Assembly (NCBI GenBank): GCA_964609085.1
Contig: CAZSRZ010000004.1
Span: 1 to 64,000 of the forward strand
Direction: 5' to 3'
Source: JANPLG01 sp964609085
GTDB taxonomy: Bacteria; Armatimonadota; SYMT01
DNA: 64,000 nt
Below the pieces are notes generated by a model, which did not search any database, was not told the origin of the DNA, and was given only the letters and a program-made list of their open reading frames with translations. How positions within the stretch are numbered: position 1 is the first letter of the stretch; each line of letters opens with the position of its first letter. A program made the translations under genes and the position numbers. Of the stretch, positions 25,584-35,134 are shown one piece after another.

Positions 25584-26726
25584 TTGTCCTCGGCGCCTGT
25601 CCGAATCGCCATCATCGGCTCCACCGGCTCCATCGGCAGGCAGACCCTGGACGTCGCCGGCTGGTTCCCCGATCGGTTGCGCGTGACCGCGCTCACGGCG
25701 CGGTCCGATGCCCAGTCGCTGAGCGCCCAGGCCGCCCGGTTCCGCCCCGCTTACCTCGGAATCACGGACCCCCCGTCCGGCGCCAGCCTGCCGGCGGGGA
25801 CCGTCACCGGGTCCGAGTGTATGCTGGAAGCCGCCACGCGGTCGGACGTAGATCTCGTGATCGTGTCGGTGGTGGGGACCGCCGGGCTGGCTCCCGCGCT
25901 CGCCGCCCTGCGCGCCGGCAAGAACGTAGCGTTGGCCACCAAGGAGGCGCTGGTCGTCGGCGGACACCTGATGACCGCCGCCGCGGCCGAGAGCGGCGCG
26001 ACCATCCTGCCGATCGACAGCGAACACTCAGCCATCTGGCAGTCGCTGCGCGGCAATCGGCGAGAGGAGGTGGAGAAGCTGGTGCTGACCGCCTCCGGCG
26101 GTCCGTTCGTGGACTGGCCCGCCGAACGCATCGCGGGGGCGGGGATCGACGAAGCCCTTGCTCACCCCACATGGAACATGGGCGGTAAGATTACGATCGA
26201 CTCGGCCACGCTGATGAACAAGGGCCTGGAGGTGATCGAGGCGCGGTGGCTCTTCGACATCCTCGTTGACCAGATTGAGGTGGTCGTGCACCGACAGAGC
26301 ATCATCCACAGCCTCGTCTACTACCGGGACAGCAGCGTGATGGCGCAGATGGGGATCCCCGATATGCGACTGCCGATCCAGTACGCCCTGTTCTACCCGG
26401 ACCGGCCGGCTAATCCCCTGGAGCGACTGGATCTCGTTCGAGGCCGAAGCCTCACGTTTGAGGCGCCCGACGTGAGCCGATTCCCGGCTTTGGAACTTGC
26501 CTTCGCCGCCGCCCGGGGTGGCGGGTCGCTCCCCGGCGTGCTGAGCGCCGCCAACGAAGTGGCTGTGGACGCGTTTCTGACCGGACGCGTACGTTTCTCC
26601 GCGATCCCGGAAACGGTAGAACATGTGATGAACCGACATGAGTGCGTGCCCGAGCCGGATCTTGAGTCCCTACTGGCGATCGACGCCTGGGCCCGGCAGG
26701 CCGCTGAGGAGCACCTCGCACCGTGA
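25584..26726 (+). CDS. dxr: 1-deoxy-D-xylulose 5-phosphate reductoisomerase
   Basis: This 380-residue second enzyme of the MEP isoprenoid pathway converts DXP to MEP with NADPH. Motifs are IAIIGSTGSIGRQTLDV (NADPH site), NVALATKEALVVGG, ILPIDSEHSAIWQ, LTASGGPF, HPTWNMGGKITIDSATLMNK, and VVVHRQSIIHSLVYY. The metal ligands (Asp and Glu of PIDSEH and the later NKGLE) are present. It begins with TTG after GGAG, and the GTG of rseP overlaps its stop by four bases. Confidence 0.96.
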   Translation: MSSAPVRIAIIGSTGSIGRQTLDVAGWFPDRLRVTALTARSDAQSLSAQAARFRPAYLGITDPPSGASLPAGTVTGSECMLEAATRSDVDLVIVSVVGTAGLAPALAALRAGKNVALATKEALVVGGHLMTAAAAESGATILPIDSEHSAIWQSLRGNRREEVEKLVLTASGGPFVDWPAERIAGAGIDEALAHPTWNMGGKITIDSATLMNKGLEVIEARWLFDILVDQIEVVVHRQSIIHSLVYYRDSSVMAQMGIPDMRLPIQYALFYPDRPANPLERLDLVRGRSLTFEAPDVSRFPALELAFAAARGGGSLPGVLSAANEVAVDAFLTGRVRFSAIPETVEHVMNRHECVPEPDLESLLAIDAWARQAAEEHLAP

Positions 26727-28171
26727 ACGATGGAACCGAACCGACCGTGGAGACCACCACTGCTGTCGATGACCGGGCAGAGCTGCGGCGCAGCCTGTTG
26801 ATCGTCGCCATCGCCGTGGCTGCGTTGCTCCTTCGATGGGATCTGCTGAAGGGCGTCTTCTTCTTCGTCCTGACACTCGGCGTCCTGGTAGCCATCCACG
26901 AGTGGGGCCACTTCATTGCGGCCAGGGCCGTCGGTGCCCACGTCTACGAATTCGCCATCGGGATGGGGCCGCGACTGTTCACCTACATGCGGCGTCAGGG
27001 CACCGCCTTCACCATCCGCTGCATTCCGATGGGCGGCTTTGTTCTGATCAAGGGGATGCAGCCGGATGATCCGCTCACTCCCGATGGACTGAATGGGAAG
27101 CGACCGGTCGAGCGAGCGCTCGTCTACCTGGCGGGCCCCTTGATGAACGTGCTGTTCGGGTCCGTCTTGCTGATGTTCATGGGCAGCGCCATCGGTACCC
27201 TCGATCCGTCCCGCGTTATCCTGGCGGAGGTGAAACCAAAGCTCCCCGGCACCCGGATGCAGGTGGTCTCCATCGACGGCCGTCCCGCACCGGCCGACTT
27301 CCGCCGCGGTCTCCGTGTCGGCGACCAGGTGCTCGCAGTCAACGAGACGCCCGTCACCTCGACATCCACGGTCGCGGACGTGATCAACGCCCATGTAGAT
27401 GAGACGATCCGCATGCGCGTCCGGCGCGATGGCCACGAACTGGTGTTGGAAGGTCAGACGCTCGGTTTTGAGGAGACACGGGAACGCCTGGTGGTGCAGT
27501 CTTCCCCGGCCAAGGGTGGGCTGGACCTGCGCCCCGGAGACGTGCTGGAGAAGCTCAACAACGAGTCGGTATACCCCGAGGAGCGAAAGGAGCTCATTGC
27601 CGGGATGTTGATGGACCGGTTCAAGAAGCTCGCCGGACGAACTGTATCCGTGACTCTGTACCGCAAGGACGCCGGCCGCCTCAAGGTGGAGGGAATCGCC
27701 GCGCCGCTCGTCGTGTCGCTGGAGACGGCCACTCGAAAGATTGGGCGCCTCGGGCTGACGCCGGTCGCGGCGCAGGGACCACGGATCGGGCTGGCGCAGT
27801 CAGTGACGGAGGGGCTGACGATGGTGGCCAGCTACTTCCTGAATTTCGCTGTGATGTTCAGCCAGCCGCAAGTTCTCAGCGAAAACGTCGGCGGACCGAT
27901 CATGATCTTCCAGTTGCTGTCCGACGCAGATCGACTCCCGTTGATGATCTATGTCACGCAGCTCGCGTCCCTCTCCCTCTCGCTCGCCGTTTTCAACCTG
28001 CTGCCGATCCCGGTGCTGGACGGTGGACACATGCTCATCCTGACCGTCGAGGTGATCCGCCGCCGCCGCTTGGAGCCGAATGCCCACAGATTGGTCTACA
28101 CCGTGGGGTTGGCGATCATGGGCCTTGTGCTTCTCGGAATTCTTCGAAACGACTGGCTGAAGTACTTCTAG
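26723..28171 (+). CDS. rseP: Site-2 intramembrane zinc metalloprotease (RseP/RasP)
   Basis: This 482-residue M50 protease cleaves membrane-bound substrates such as anti-sigma factors or leftover signal peptides. It has the zinc motif LVAIHEWGHFIAARAVGA in the first core helix, VYEFAIGMGPRLF and GGFVLIKGM. A tandem PDZ pair (about 165-335) follows, then the third zinc ligand in LLPIPVLDGGHMLIL near the C-terminus and a final helix. Length and layout are normal. The start is GTG 26723 inside the dxr stop; an htrA-type protease follows 45 bases downstream. Confidence 0.94.
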   Translation: MNDGTEPTVETTTAVDDRAELRRSLLIVAIAVAALLLRWDLLKGVFFFVLTLGVLVAIHEWGHFIAARAVGAHVYEFAIGMGPRLFTYMRRQGTAFTIRCIPMGGFVLIKGMQPDDPLTPDGLNGKRPVERALVYLAGPLMNVLFGSVLLMFMGSAIGTLDPSRVILAEVKPKLPGTRMQVVSIDGRPAPADFRRGLRVGDQVLAVNETPVTSTSTVADVINAHVDETIRMRVRRDGHELVLEGQTLGFEETRERLVVQSSPAKGGLDLRPGDVLEKLNNESVYPEERKELIAGMLMDRFKKLAGRTVSVTLYRKDAGRLKVEGIAAPLVVSLETATRKIGRLGLTPVAAQGPRIGLAQSVTEGLTMVASYFLNFAVMFSQPQVLSENVGGPIMIFQLLSDADRLPLMIYVTQLASLSLSLAVFNLLPIPVLDGGHMLILTVEVIRRRRLEPNAHRLVYTVGLAIMGLVLLGILRNDWLKYF

Positions 28172-28216
28172 AGCCGTAGCTCGCCTCGGCTTCCCGCGCC
28201 GCCCGGAGACGCGAAG

Positions 28217-29320
28217 ATGCAGTACAACCCGGTCCGCTTCTGGGTCATCACGCTGCTGATGGCCGTCAGCTTCCTGGTCGGGAGCTGGGTCGTACCGAGA
28301 TTCCGTATCGTTTGGGATTCCGGTCCACTGCCGGACGGCGTAGCGGCCCAGCCCAAATCCCAACCGGCGACACCCTCGGCCATCTCCGCAGAGGAACCCG
28401 TGGCCCGCGCTGTAGGGCTTGCCTCACCGAGTATCGTCAACATCGACACAGTAAAACGTGTCGTTCAAGATGACTTCCTATTCGGGGAGCGTGTCTACGA
28501 ATCCAGCGGCGCGGGCTCCGGGGTGGTCATCGACTCTCGCGGTTATGTCCTGACGAACGAGCACGTGGTCGGGGGAGCGACCGAAATCACCGTGACCTTC
28601 GGCAACGGACGGAAACACCGGGGCCGCGTCCTGGGGATTGATCACGAGACAGACGTCGGACTGGTGCAGCTACTCGACGTGAAGGCACCGCCCGTGGCGA
28701 AGTTGGGCGACTCCCGGTCACTGCGGCCGGGACAGTGGGCGATCGCCATCGGAAACCCCTACGGGTTCCAACAGACAGTGACCGTGGGGGTGATCAGCCA
28801 CACTGGTCGGTCCCTGCAGGTGGATGACCGGCTTTACAAACGGCTGATTCAGACCGATGCGGCCATCAACCCTGGAAACAGCGGTGGGGCCCTGGTCGAT
28901 ATCCATGGGCGGGTGATCGGGATCAACACCGTCGTACGGCAAGGGGCGCAAGGGCTTGGGTTCGCCATCCCCATTGATGTGGCCAAGTCCATCGCGGACG
29001 AGCTGATTCGCAGCGGCAGGATCAAGCGGCCATGGACCGGGCTCAATACCACGGAGGTGACGCCGGAGATTGCCATGTACCTGGGGCTGCGGCGCTCCGA
29101 AGGCGTTGTCATCGATCGTCTCCTGCGGCGCTCGCCTGCCTTCGTCGCGGGCGTACGGTCGGGGGACCTGCTGCGGGAATTGGACGGCAAGAAGATTTCC
29201 CGGCGTGAGGATGTTGATCGAATCCTCGCCGGGGTGCGAATGGGACAAAAGGTGCCGATTCTGGTGGAGCGCCAGGGCGAACTCCTTCGGGGAGAGATTG
29301 AGGTGGCGGAAAAGCCATAA
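28217..29320 (+). CDS. HtrA/DegP-type serine protease with one PDZ domain
   Basis: This 367-residue protein has an N-terminal signal anchor (about 10-30) and a trypsin-like domain with the full triad: His in VLTNEHVVGG, Asp in HETDVGLVQL, Ser in NPGNSGGALVD. A single PDZ domain (about 270-355) contains the GVVIDRLL strand. This matches periplasmic/extracytoplasmic HtrA proteases that degrade misfolded envelope proteins. Sitting behind rseP, it suggests a small envelope-stress unit. Confidence 0.93.
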   Translation: MQYNPVRFWVITLLMAVSFLVGSWVVPRFRIVWDSGPLPDGVAAQPKSQPATPSAISAEEPVARAVGLASPSIVNIDTVKRVVQDDFLFGERVYESSGAGSGVVIDSRGYVLTNEHVVGGATEITVTFGNGRKHRGRVLGIDHETDVGLVQLLDVKAPPVAKLGDSRSLRPGQWAIAIGNPYGFQQTVTVGVISHTGRSLQVDDRLYKRLIQTDAAINPGNSGGALVDIHGRVIGINTVVRQGAQGLGFAIPIDVAKSIADELIRSGRIKRPWTGLNTTEVTPEIAMYLGLRRSEGVVIDRLLRRSPAFVAGVRSGDLLRELDGKKISRREDVDRILAGVRMGQKVPILVERQGELLRGEIEVAEKP

Positions 29321-29356
29321 ATTCGGGGCGGGCGGCTTCGCTGCTCTGAACCGTCG

Positions 29357-29386
29357 TTGCCGCTCGGTTTGTGCCCGTGCTATAGT
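29357..29386 (+). promoter_or_regulatory. Promoter upstream of argA
   Basis: TTGCCG (29357-29362), an 18-base spacer and TATAGT (29381-29386), again preceded by GTGC. The argA start is 74 bases downstream. Confidence 0.65.
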
Positions 29387-29459
29387 GCCGCTTCTTCGTC
29401 CGCGAGTTGGATCAGCCTGACGCCGTCCAGCCCGCTCTAACAAGAAACCCGGTCCTTCC

Positions 29460-29984
29460 ATGAGCACTACGCTCCCCAAGTCCCCGCCCGCCGTGCTGCG
29501 GCGAGCGCGAGTGGCTGACGCGCACGCGATCCAGAGTCTGATCACCCTCTTCGCCAGCCGCGACGAGATGTTGCATCGCTCCCTGGGCGAGATCTACGAG
29601 AACATCCGCGATTTCTATGTGGTGGAGTCGGAAGGCAGGGTTGTCGGTTGTGGCGGTCTGCACGTCTGCTGGGGACACCTGGCGGAGATTAAGAGTCTGG
29701 CGGTCGACGAAGGACAGCAGGGTCGGGGGGTTGGCCGGATGATCGTCCAGGCCTGCCTGGACGAAGCAGATCAGCTCGGCCTGGAGACAGTGTTCGCCCT
29801 CACCTACCGACCCGGTTTCTTTACGCGGCTGGGGTTCCGGGTGGTCGACAAGTCGCATTTGCCGCATAAGGTCTGGAATGAGTGCATCCGGTGCCCCAAG
29901 TTCCAGGGGTGCGGCGAAATCGCCGTAGTGTTTGACTTGCGCCCGCCCTCGGCCGGGCCGACCTTGCTCAATGTGCTGCCCTGA
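29460..29984 (+). CDS. argA: N-acetylglutamate synthase, short GNAT-only form
   Basis: This 174-residue GNAT acetyltransferase has the acetyl-CoA loop DEGQQGRGVGRMIV and AEIKSLAV before it. The C-terminus has LTYRPGFFTRLGFRVVDKSH, then LPHKVWNECIRCPKFQGCGE. That Cys-containing end (C-x2-C-x5-C) is typical of stand-alone ArgA-type synthases in actinobacteria and deltaproteobacteria, which start arginine biosynthesis. It has its own promoter. The aminotransferase gene follows 39 bases later. Confidence 0.85.
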   Translation: MSTTLPKSPPAVLRRARVADAHAIQSLITLFASRDEMLHRSLGEIYENIRDFYVVESEGRVVGCGGLHVCWGHLAEIKSLAVDEGQQGRGVGRMIVQACLDEADQLGLETVFALTYRPGFFTRLGFRVVDKSHLPHKVWNECIRCPKFQGCGEIAVVFDLRPPSAGPTLLNVLP

Positions 29985-30023
29985 TGCGGCGATCCGGCAC
30001 GCGCCGCTAACCTCCCACCCCTC

Positions 30024-31301
<1,278 letters not shown>

Positions 31302-31317
31302 CCAGGAACCCGCCCAA

Positions 31318-31947
31318 ATGCCTTCGCCGCTGAAAAAATCTCTCTCCGTCCTCGCGCTCCTTGTCGCGCTGGTCGGTCGGCCGGCCGTTGCCGACGAGTT
31401 AATCCAGACTCCCACCGCGGATCGCGTGGTCGGACCGACGGTCAGCTACCGCTACCAGATCGACGGGGATCATCTTGGCTACGCCACGGCCCTTCTCCCC
31501 ATCGGCCTGGCGTATGAGTTGATGTTCCGCTACTACCACGGCGTCGGCGGCCGTGACGAGTTCGAGGGCGGGGTGGAGTTGCAGCTCCTCCCGGACGGCA
31601 TCGTCACACCGGGGATCGCCGTTGGCATCTGGGACGTAACCAACAGTTCGCCCTTCGGGCGGCGGGCGTTCCTGGTGCTCACCAAGTCGCTGGAGCGCGG
31701 GCAGTTTGGTTTGCCGCCCCTGCTGGGCGAGGTTCAGATGAACCTGGGCTTCGGCACCGGACGGTTCAGCGGCCTCTTCCTCGGTGCTCGCACGAAGCTG
31801 ACCCCACAGCTAAGCCTGATCGCGGAATTCGACTCCCGGCGCCTGAACGCCGGGATCTGGTTCCAGCCGACCGACCAGTTCACCCTGAAGCTGGAATCGC
31901 AAAACCGCGAGACCTACCTGGGCGGCGAGTTCCGCCTGCGCTTCTAG
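31318..31947 (+). CDS. Secreted beta-strand protein, candidate outer-membrane barrel
   Basis: This 209-residue protein has a signal peptide cut after AVA (SVLALLVALVGRPAVADE). The rest is alternating beta strands with Gly/aromatic turns, including GEVQMNLGFGTGRFSGLFLG, LTPQLSLIAEFDSRRLNAGI and a terminal YLGGEFRLRF ending in aromatic Phe, as outer-membrane barrels do. The strand style resembles YjbH-like barrels, but homology is not certain. It starts 16 bases after the aminotransferase. Confidence 0.65.
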   Translation: MPSPLKKSLSVLALLVALVGRPAVADELIQTPTADRVVGPTVSYRYQIDGDHLGYATALLPIGLAYELMFRYYHGVGGRDEFEGGVELQLLPDGIVTPGIAVGIWDVTNSSPFGRRAFLVLTKSLERGQFGLPPLLGEVQMNLGFGTGRFSGLFLGARTKLTPQLSLIAEFDSRRLNAGIWFQPTDQFTLKLESQNRETYLGGEFRLRF

Positions 31948-32143
31948 GTTGACCGCGCTGGTGGCCGGCCGTGAAGAGTCACCGTGCGGATGAAGGACTC
32001 GCGGCCAAATCGCCGGAACTAAGGGGGGTTGGAGTACGTCTGAATGAAGGTAAGGTCGGGCCGCGGATCGCAAGCGGCTCTCAGCCTGCCCGGTGTCCCT
32101 ACCGATCATCCATGGACGCTAGAGTCCGAGCGAGGCCGATTGC

Positions 32144-32986
32144 ATGCGCGTCAGCACCAGTTTGAAAATCACCGCTCTCCTGGGAGCCGGAGTTGCCCTC
32201 GTCGGGGCGCCCCGATCCGCCCCCGCCCAGACGCGAGGGATCATCCCCGAGCAGCAGTTGCTGGGCGTCCGCTTGGGCCGGCCCTACTTGGAAGTGATCC
32301 GCCGCTTCGGCGCTCCCACCGAACTTCAGACAGTTGCCCTGGCTTCTAGCCCGGAGCAGCTCCCCGGATTGGGCGGTAGCGGCGGCGGTGCTCCCGACGG
32401 CGGACTCGGCGCGATGAACGCCGGCTCCGGCATGGGAGCGGGCGGCGGTGGCGCTTCCTCGGGCGGCATGATGATGGGCCCGCCTCCGGGCTTTGGCGGC
32501 GCCTCGAGCGGCGGCGGCGGTGCCTCCTCGGGCGGCATGATGATGGGCCCGCCTCCGGGCTTTGGCGGCGCCTCGAGCGGCGGCGGCGGAAATGGCCCAT
32601 CCATGGGTGGGATGATGGGCGGCAGTCCCGGTGGGTCGGCCTCTGGTGGCGCCGGGCCCGAGTACAGCACCGCGCTGCTCTGGATCTACCAGCGCAAAGA
32701 GGCCCGCATCGAATTCCTGATCAACGAGGATGGACGGGTTGCCCAGATCTCCGTCGCCTCACCTGCAGACAAGCCGTTCCCGGGCGTGCGCACTCAGCGC
32801 GGAGTCGCCATGGGTGATGGCTTCACCCGCGTGATGGAGAGCTACGGCAATCCCGAGCGACATCGACTCCTGCCGGGTGCCCGCTTCTACGAGGCGTTCT
32901 ACAGCAAGGACCATCACGCCGCGTTCACGTTCGATACCCGTAAGCAGCTTCGAGTCGTGCGGGTGACGATCGCCCTCGCGGACTAG
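32144..32986 (+). CDS. Secreted duplicated-domain protein with Gly/Met-rich insert
   Basis: This 280-residue protein has a signal peptide (ITALLGAGVALVGAPRSAPA). Two similar half-domains flank an insert: GVRLGRPYLEVIRRFGAPTE (about 45-65) and GVAMGDGFTRVMESYGNPER (about 222-241). Each is followed by a beta hairpin (IEFLINEDGRVAQISVA and AAFTFDTRKQLRVVRVTIA). The G-V-x-[LM]-G-x(2)-[FY]-x(2)-V-x(3)-[FY]-G-x-P pattern recalls SmpA/BamE-like folds. The insert has two 23-residue Gly/Ser/Met/Pro repeats. A strong terminator follows. Function unknown; envelope location likely. Confidence 0.75.
   Translation: MRVSTSLKITALLGAGVALVGAPRSAPAQTRGIIPEQQLLGVRLGRPYLEVIRRFGAPTELQTVALASSPEQLPGLGGSGGGAPDGGLGAMNAGSGMGAGGGGASSGGMMMGPPPGFGGASSGGGGASSGGMMMGPPPGFGGASSGGGGNGPSMGGMMGGSPGGSASGGAGPEYSTALLWIYQRKEARIEFLINEDGRVAQISVASPADKPFPGVRTQRGVAMGDGFTRVMESYGNPERHRLLPGARFYEAFYSKDHHAAFTFDTRKQLRVVRVTIALAD
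32453..32590 (+). repeat. Two tandem 69-bp coding repeats
   Basis: Copies 32453-32521 and 32522-32590 are nearly identical and encode 23 residues containing GGMMMGPPPGFGG flanked by ASSGG. They form the disordered linker of the surrounding gene. Confidence 0.92.
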
Positions 32987-33003
32987 AAGGAAGAGCTCCA
33001 ACG

Positions 33004-33050
33004 GAGCCCACCCTCAGTCCGCCGAGGCGGACTGAGGGTGGGCTCTTTTT
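33004..33050 (+). terminator. Strong intrinsic terminator
   Basis: A perfect 19-bp stem (33004-33022 with 33027-33045) with a CGAG loop is followed directly by TTTTT. It lies 18 bases past the upstream stop and separates it from dnaG. Confidence 0.95.
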
Positions 33051-33054
33051 GTTG

Positions 33055-33167
33055 CCGCGCCATGGGTGGCGCGGTTGTTTCCAGCTTGTCAGGGAGTAAG
33101 ACCGCTCCGCCAAGGCGGCGATCCCATCGGGAAAACGAATTCAGCCCCGCATCGGTCCGCCAGGCGG
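33055..33167 (+). promoter_or_regulatory. Hairpin series in the dnaG upstream region
   Basis: A second hairpin (33055-33062 with 33067-33074) followed by TTGTTT comes right after the terminator. Two small TCCGCC/AGGCGG hairpins (33106-33118 and 33156-33167) follow, echoing the same motif inside the terminator at 33018-33030. They could control transcription into dnaG; the role is inferred. Confidence 0.45.
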
Positions 33168-33189
33168 GCCGCGTAAGTTGAGGTCCTGT

Positions 33190-34992
33190 ATGGATCTGGT
33201 CGGCGAAATCAAACAGCGCACGGATCTGGTGGAGCTCATATCGATGTTCGTGCCGCTCAAGCGGCGTGGGCGCAATCACGTCGGCCTCTGCCCATTCCAC
33301 AGTGAGAAGACGCCGAGTTTCAACGTGGACGGGGAGCGAAACTTCTGGCGCTGCTACGGGTGCGACAGGAGCGGGGACTGCTTCTCCTTCCTGATGGAAC
33401 ATGAGGGACTCAGCTTCCCCGAAGCCGGCGAGGTGCTGGCCCGCAGGCTCGGCATCGAATGGCGGCGGCAGGGCGAAACTGTGGAGGCCCGCTCGGAGCG
33501 ACAGCGCCTTTACGACCTGAACTCCCTCGCCGAGCGCTACTTTCGGCAGTCACTCGAACGCGTGACTCACGTTCGAGACTATCTGGCGAAGCGAGGCATG
33601 CAGGCGTCGACCGTGGAGGAGTTTGGTCTGGGCTACGCGCCCGACGGTTACGAAGCCCTACTGGGCTGGCTGCGCAAGGAGAAGCTGTCGATCGAGGATG
33701 CTCGAACGGCCGATCTGGTGATCGAATCCGAGCGCGGTCTCCGAGATCGCTTCGTCGACCGGCTGATGTTCCCCATTCGCGATCTCGAGGGCCGCACCGT
33801 GGCGTTTGGCGGGCGAACGCTCAAACCGGACGGCGTCCCCAAGTATCTAAACAGTAGTGAGACACCCATCTTTCGGAAGGGCCGCATCTTCTACGGGCTG
33901 GACCGCGCCAGGAAGTCGATCAGCGATTCCGGACGAGTCATCGTGGTAGAGGGCTACATGGACCTGATCGCCCTGCACCAGGCAGGCATTGTCAACAGTG
34001 TCGCCAGCCTCGGCACGGCCATGACGCCCGAGCATGTGGCCATCCTCCGGCGATACACGGGCGCGGATGGCGAGTTGATCCTCTGCTATGACGGGGATAG
34101 TGCCGGCATACGCGCTGCCCTGCGAAACTCCACTCTCTTCGAGCAGGGCGGTGTATCGGCGCGCATCGCCACACTGCCGGCTGGCGAGGACCCGGATACC
34201 TACCTGGCACAATTTGGCACCGAGGCACTGCTGGGAGAGCTGAACCGGGCCACGCCGATTCTCGACTATCAGCTTGCCCAGCTACGTGCCGAACATAATC
34301 TGGCGGACGAGCGAGAGCGGCTGACCTTCGTCCGGCGCGCGGCGCAAGCTGTTGCGCAAAGCGGCAGCCGACTGGTGCACCAGGAGTACGGCGGCAAGTT
34401 GACCTCGCTGCTGGAGCGCCTGGCCGATGAGTGGTATCCCGGCGACCCTCAGAAGGCACTGCAGGCCCGGGTCTCGCTTGCACAGGAGATTCGCCGGCTG
34501 CTTAAACTGAATCAGGGCCGGGATCGGGGGACTGTGCCGACGGCGCCCCCCAGCATGGCGAAGTCGCCGCAGGCCATGGCGGAACGCTACCTGCTTCGGG
34601 CTGCACTTGCGGAACCGCTCTGGGCAGACCGGCTGGCTCTCGAAGCCTCGGCAGCGCTTTTCGTGACGGAACCCTGGAGCGAACTGGCCGCCGAAATCCT
34701 GGGCAGAGACGGCCTGCGGGAACCGGCGTCAGTGAGGGAGACGTTGCGGGAGCTGTCCGACGACGCCGAGAGATCCGGGGTCCTGAGTGCGTTGGTGGTA
34801 GAGGATGAACCGGTCAGCGAAGAAGGATTGAACCGCTGCTTAAGCCAGTTGAAGCGGGCCGCGGCGCAGCGCCGCAAGGCTGAGCTCTGGCGCCGCGTTG
34901 AAAGTGGTGAGATCCGGCCCGGTGACGCGGAGTATGACGAAGTCGTGGAGCTTCGCCGCTCGCTGGGCGGCGGGCGGGCGCGCGAAGATTGA
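33190..34992 (+). CDS. dnaG: DNA primase
   Basis: This 600-residue replication primase starts at ATG 33190 after TTGAGG; a TTG four codons upstream is possible. The CHC2 zinc finger is C34-x2-H37-x17-C55-x2-C58. The catalytic core contains PDGYEALLGWL, FPIRDLEGRTVAFGGRTL, KYLNSSETPIFRKG, the TOPRIM acid motif VVEGYMDLIALHQAG and ILCYDGDSAG (DxD). A DnaB-interacting C-terminal helical part follows. It precedes rpoD as in many bacteria. Confidence 0.97.
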   Translation: MDLVGEIKQRTDLVELISMFVPLKRRGRNHVGLCPFHSEKTPSFNVDGERNFWRCYGCDRSGDCFSFLMEHEGLSFPEAGEVLARRLGIEWRRQGETVEARSERQRLYDLNSLAERYFRQSLERVTHVRDYLAKRGMQASTVEEFGLGYAPDGYEALLGWLRKEKLSIEDARTADLVIESERGLRDRFVDRLMFPIRDLEGRTVAFGGRTLKPDGVPKYLNSSETPIFRKGRIFYGLDRARKSISDSGRVIVVEGYMDLIALHQAGIVNSVASLGTAMTPEHVAILRRYTGADGELILCYDGDSAGIRAALRNSTLFEQGGVSARIATLPAGEDPDTYLAQFGTEALLGELNRATPILDYQLAQLRAEHNLADERERLTFVRRAAQAVAQSGSRLVHQEYGGKLTSLLERLADEWYPGDPQKALQARVSLAQEIRRLLKLNQGRDRGTVPTAPPSMAKSPQAMAERYLLRAALAEPLWADRLALEASAALFVTEPWSELAAEILGRDGLREPASVRETLRELSDDAERSGVLSALVVEDEPVSEEGLNRCLSQLKRAAAQRRKAELWRRVESGEIRPGDAEYDEVVELRRSLGGGRARED

Positions 34993-35134
34993 GAAGTTCT
35001 TGAACAGAAGCAACAGGAATATCCGGTTTGATGGCAGGGACGCCGGTGAGAAGCGGCGAATGAACAGGTTTGACAAGCGCGCGGCGTGCGTCAGTTCAGG
35101 CCTTCCCCCGGTAGCCGGAGGAGGTGACGGCAAG

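Noticed and set aside
34898..35134. N-terminal extension of the sigma factor
   Set aside because: It overlaps the end of dnaG and shows no sigma-factor similarity; the strong ribosome site supports the TTG at 35135.
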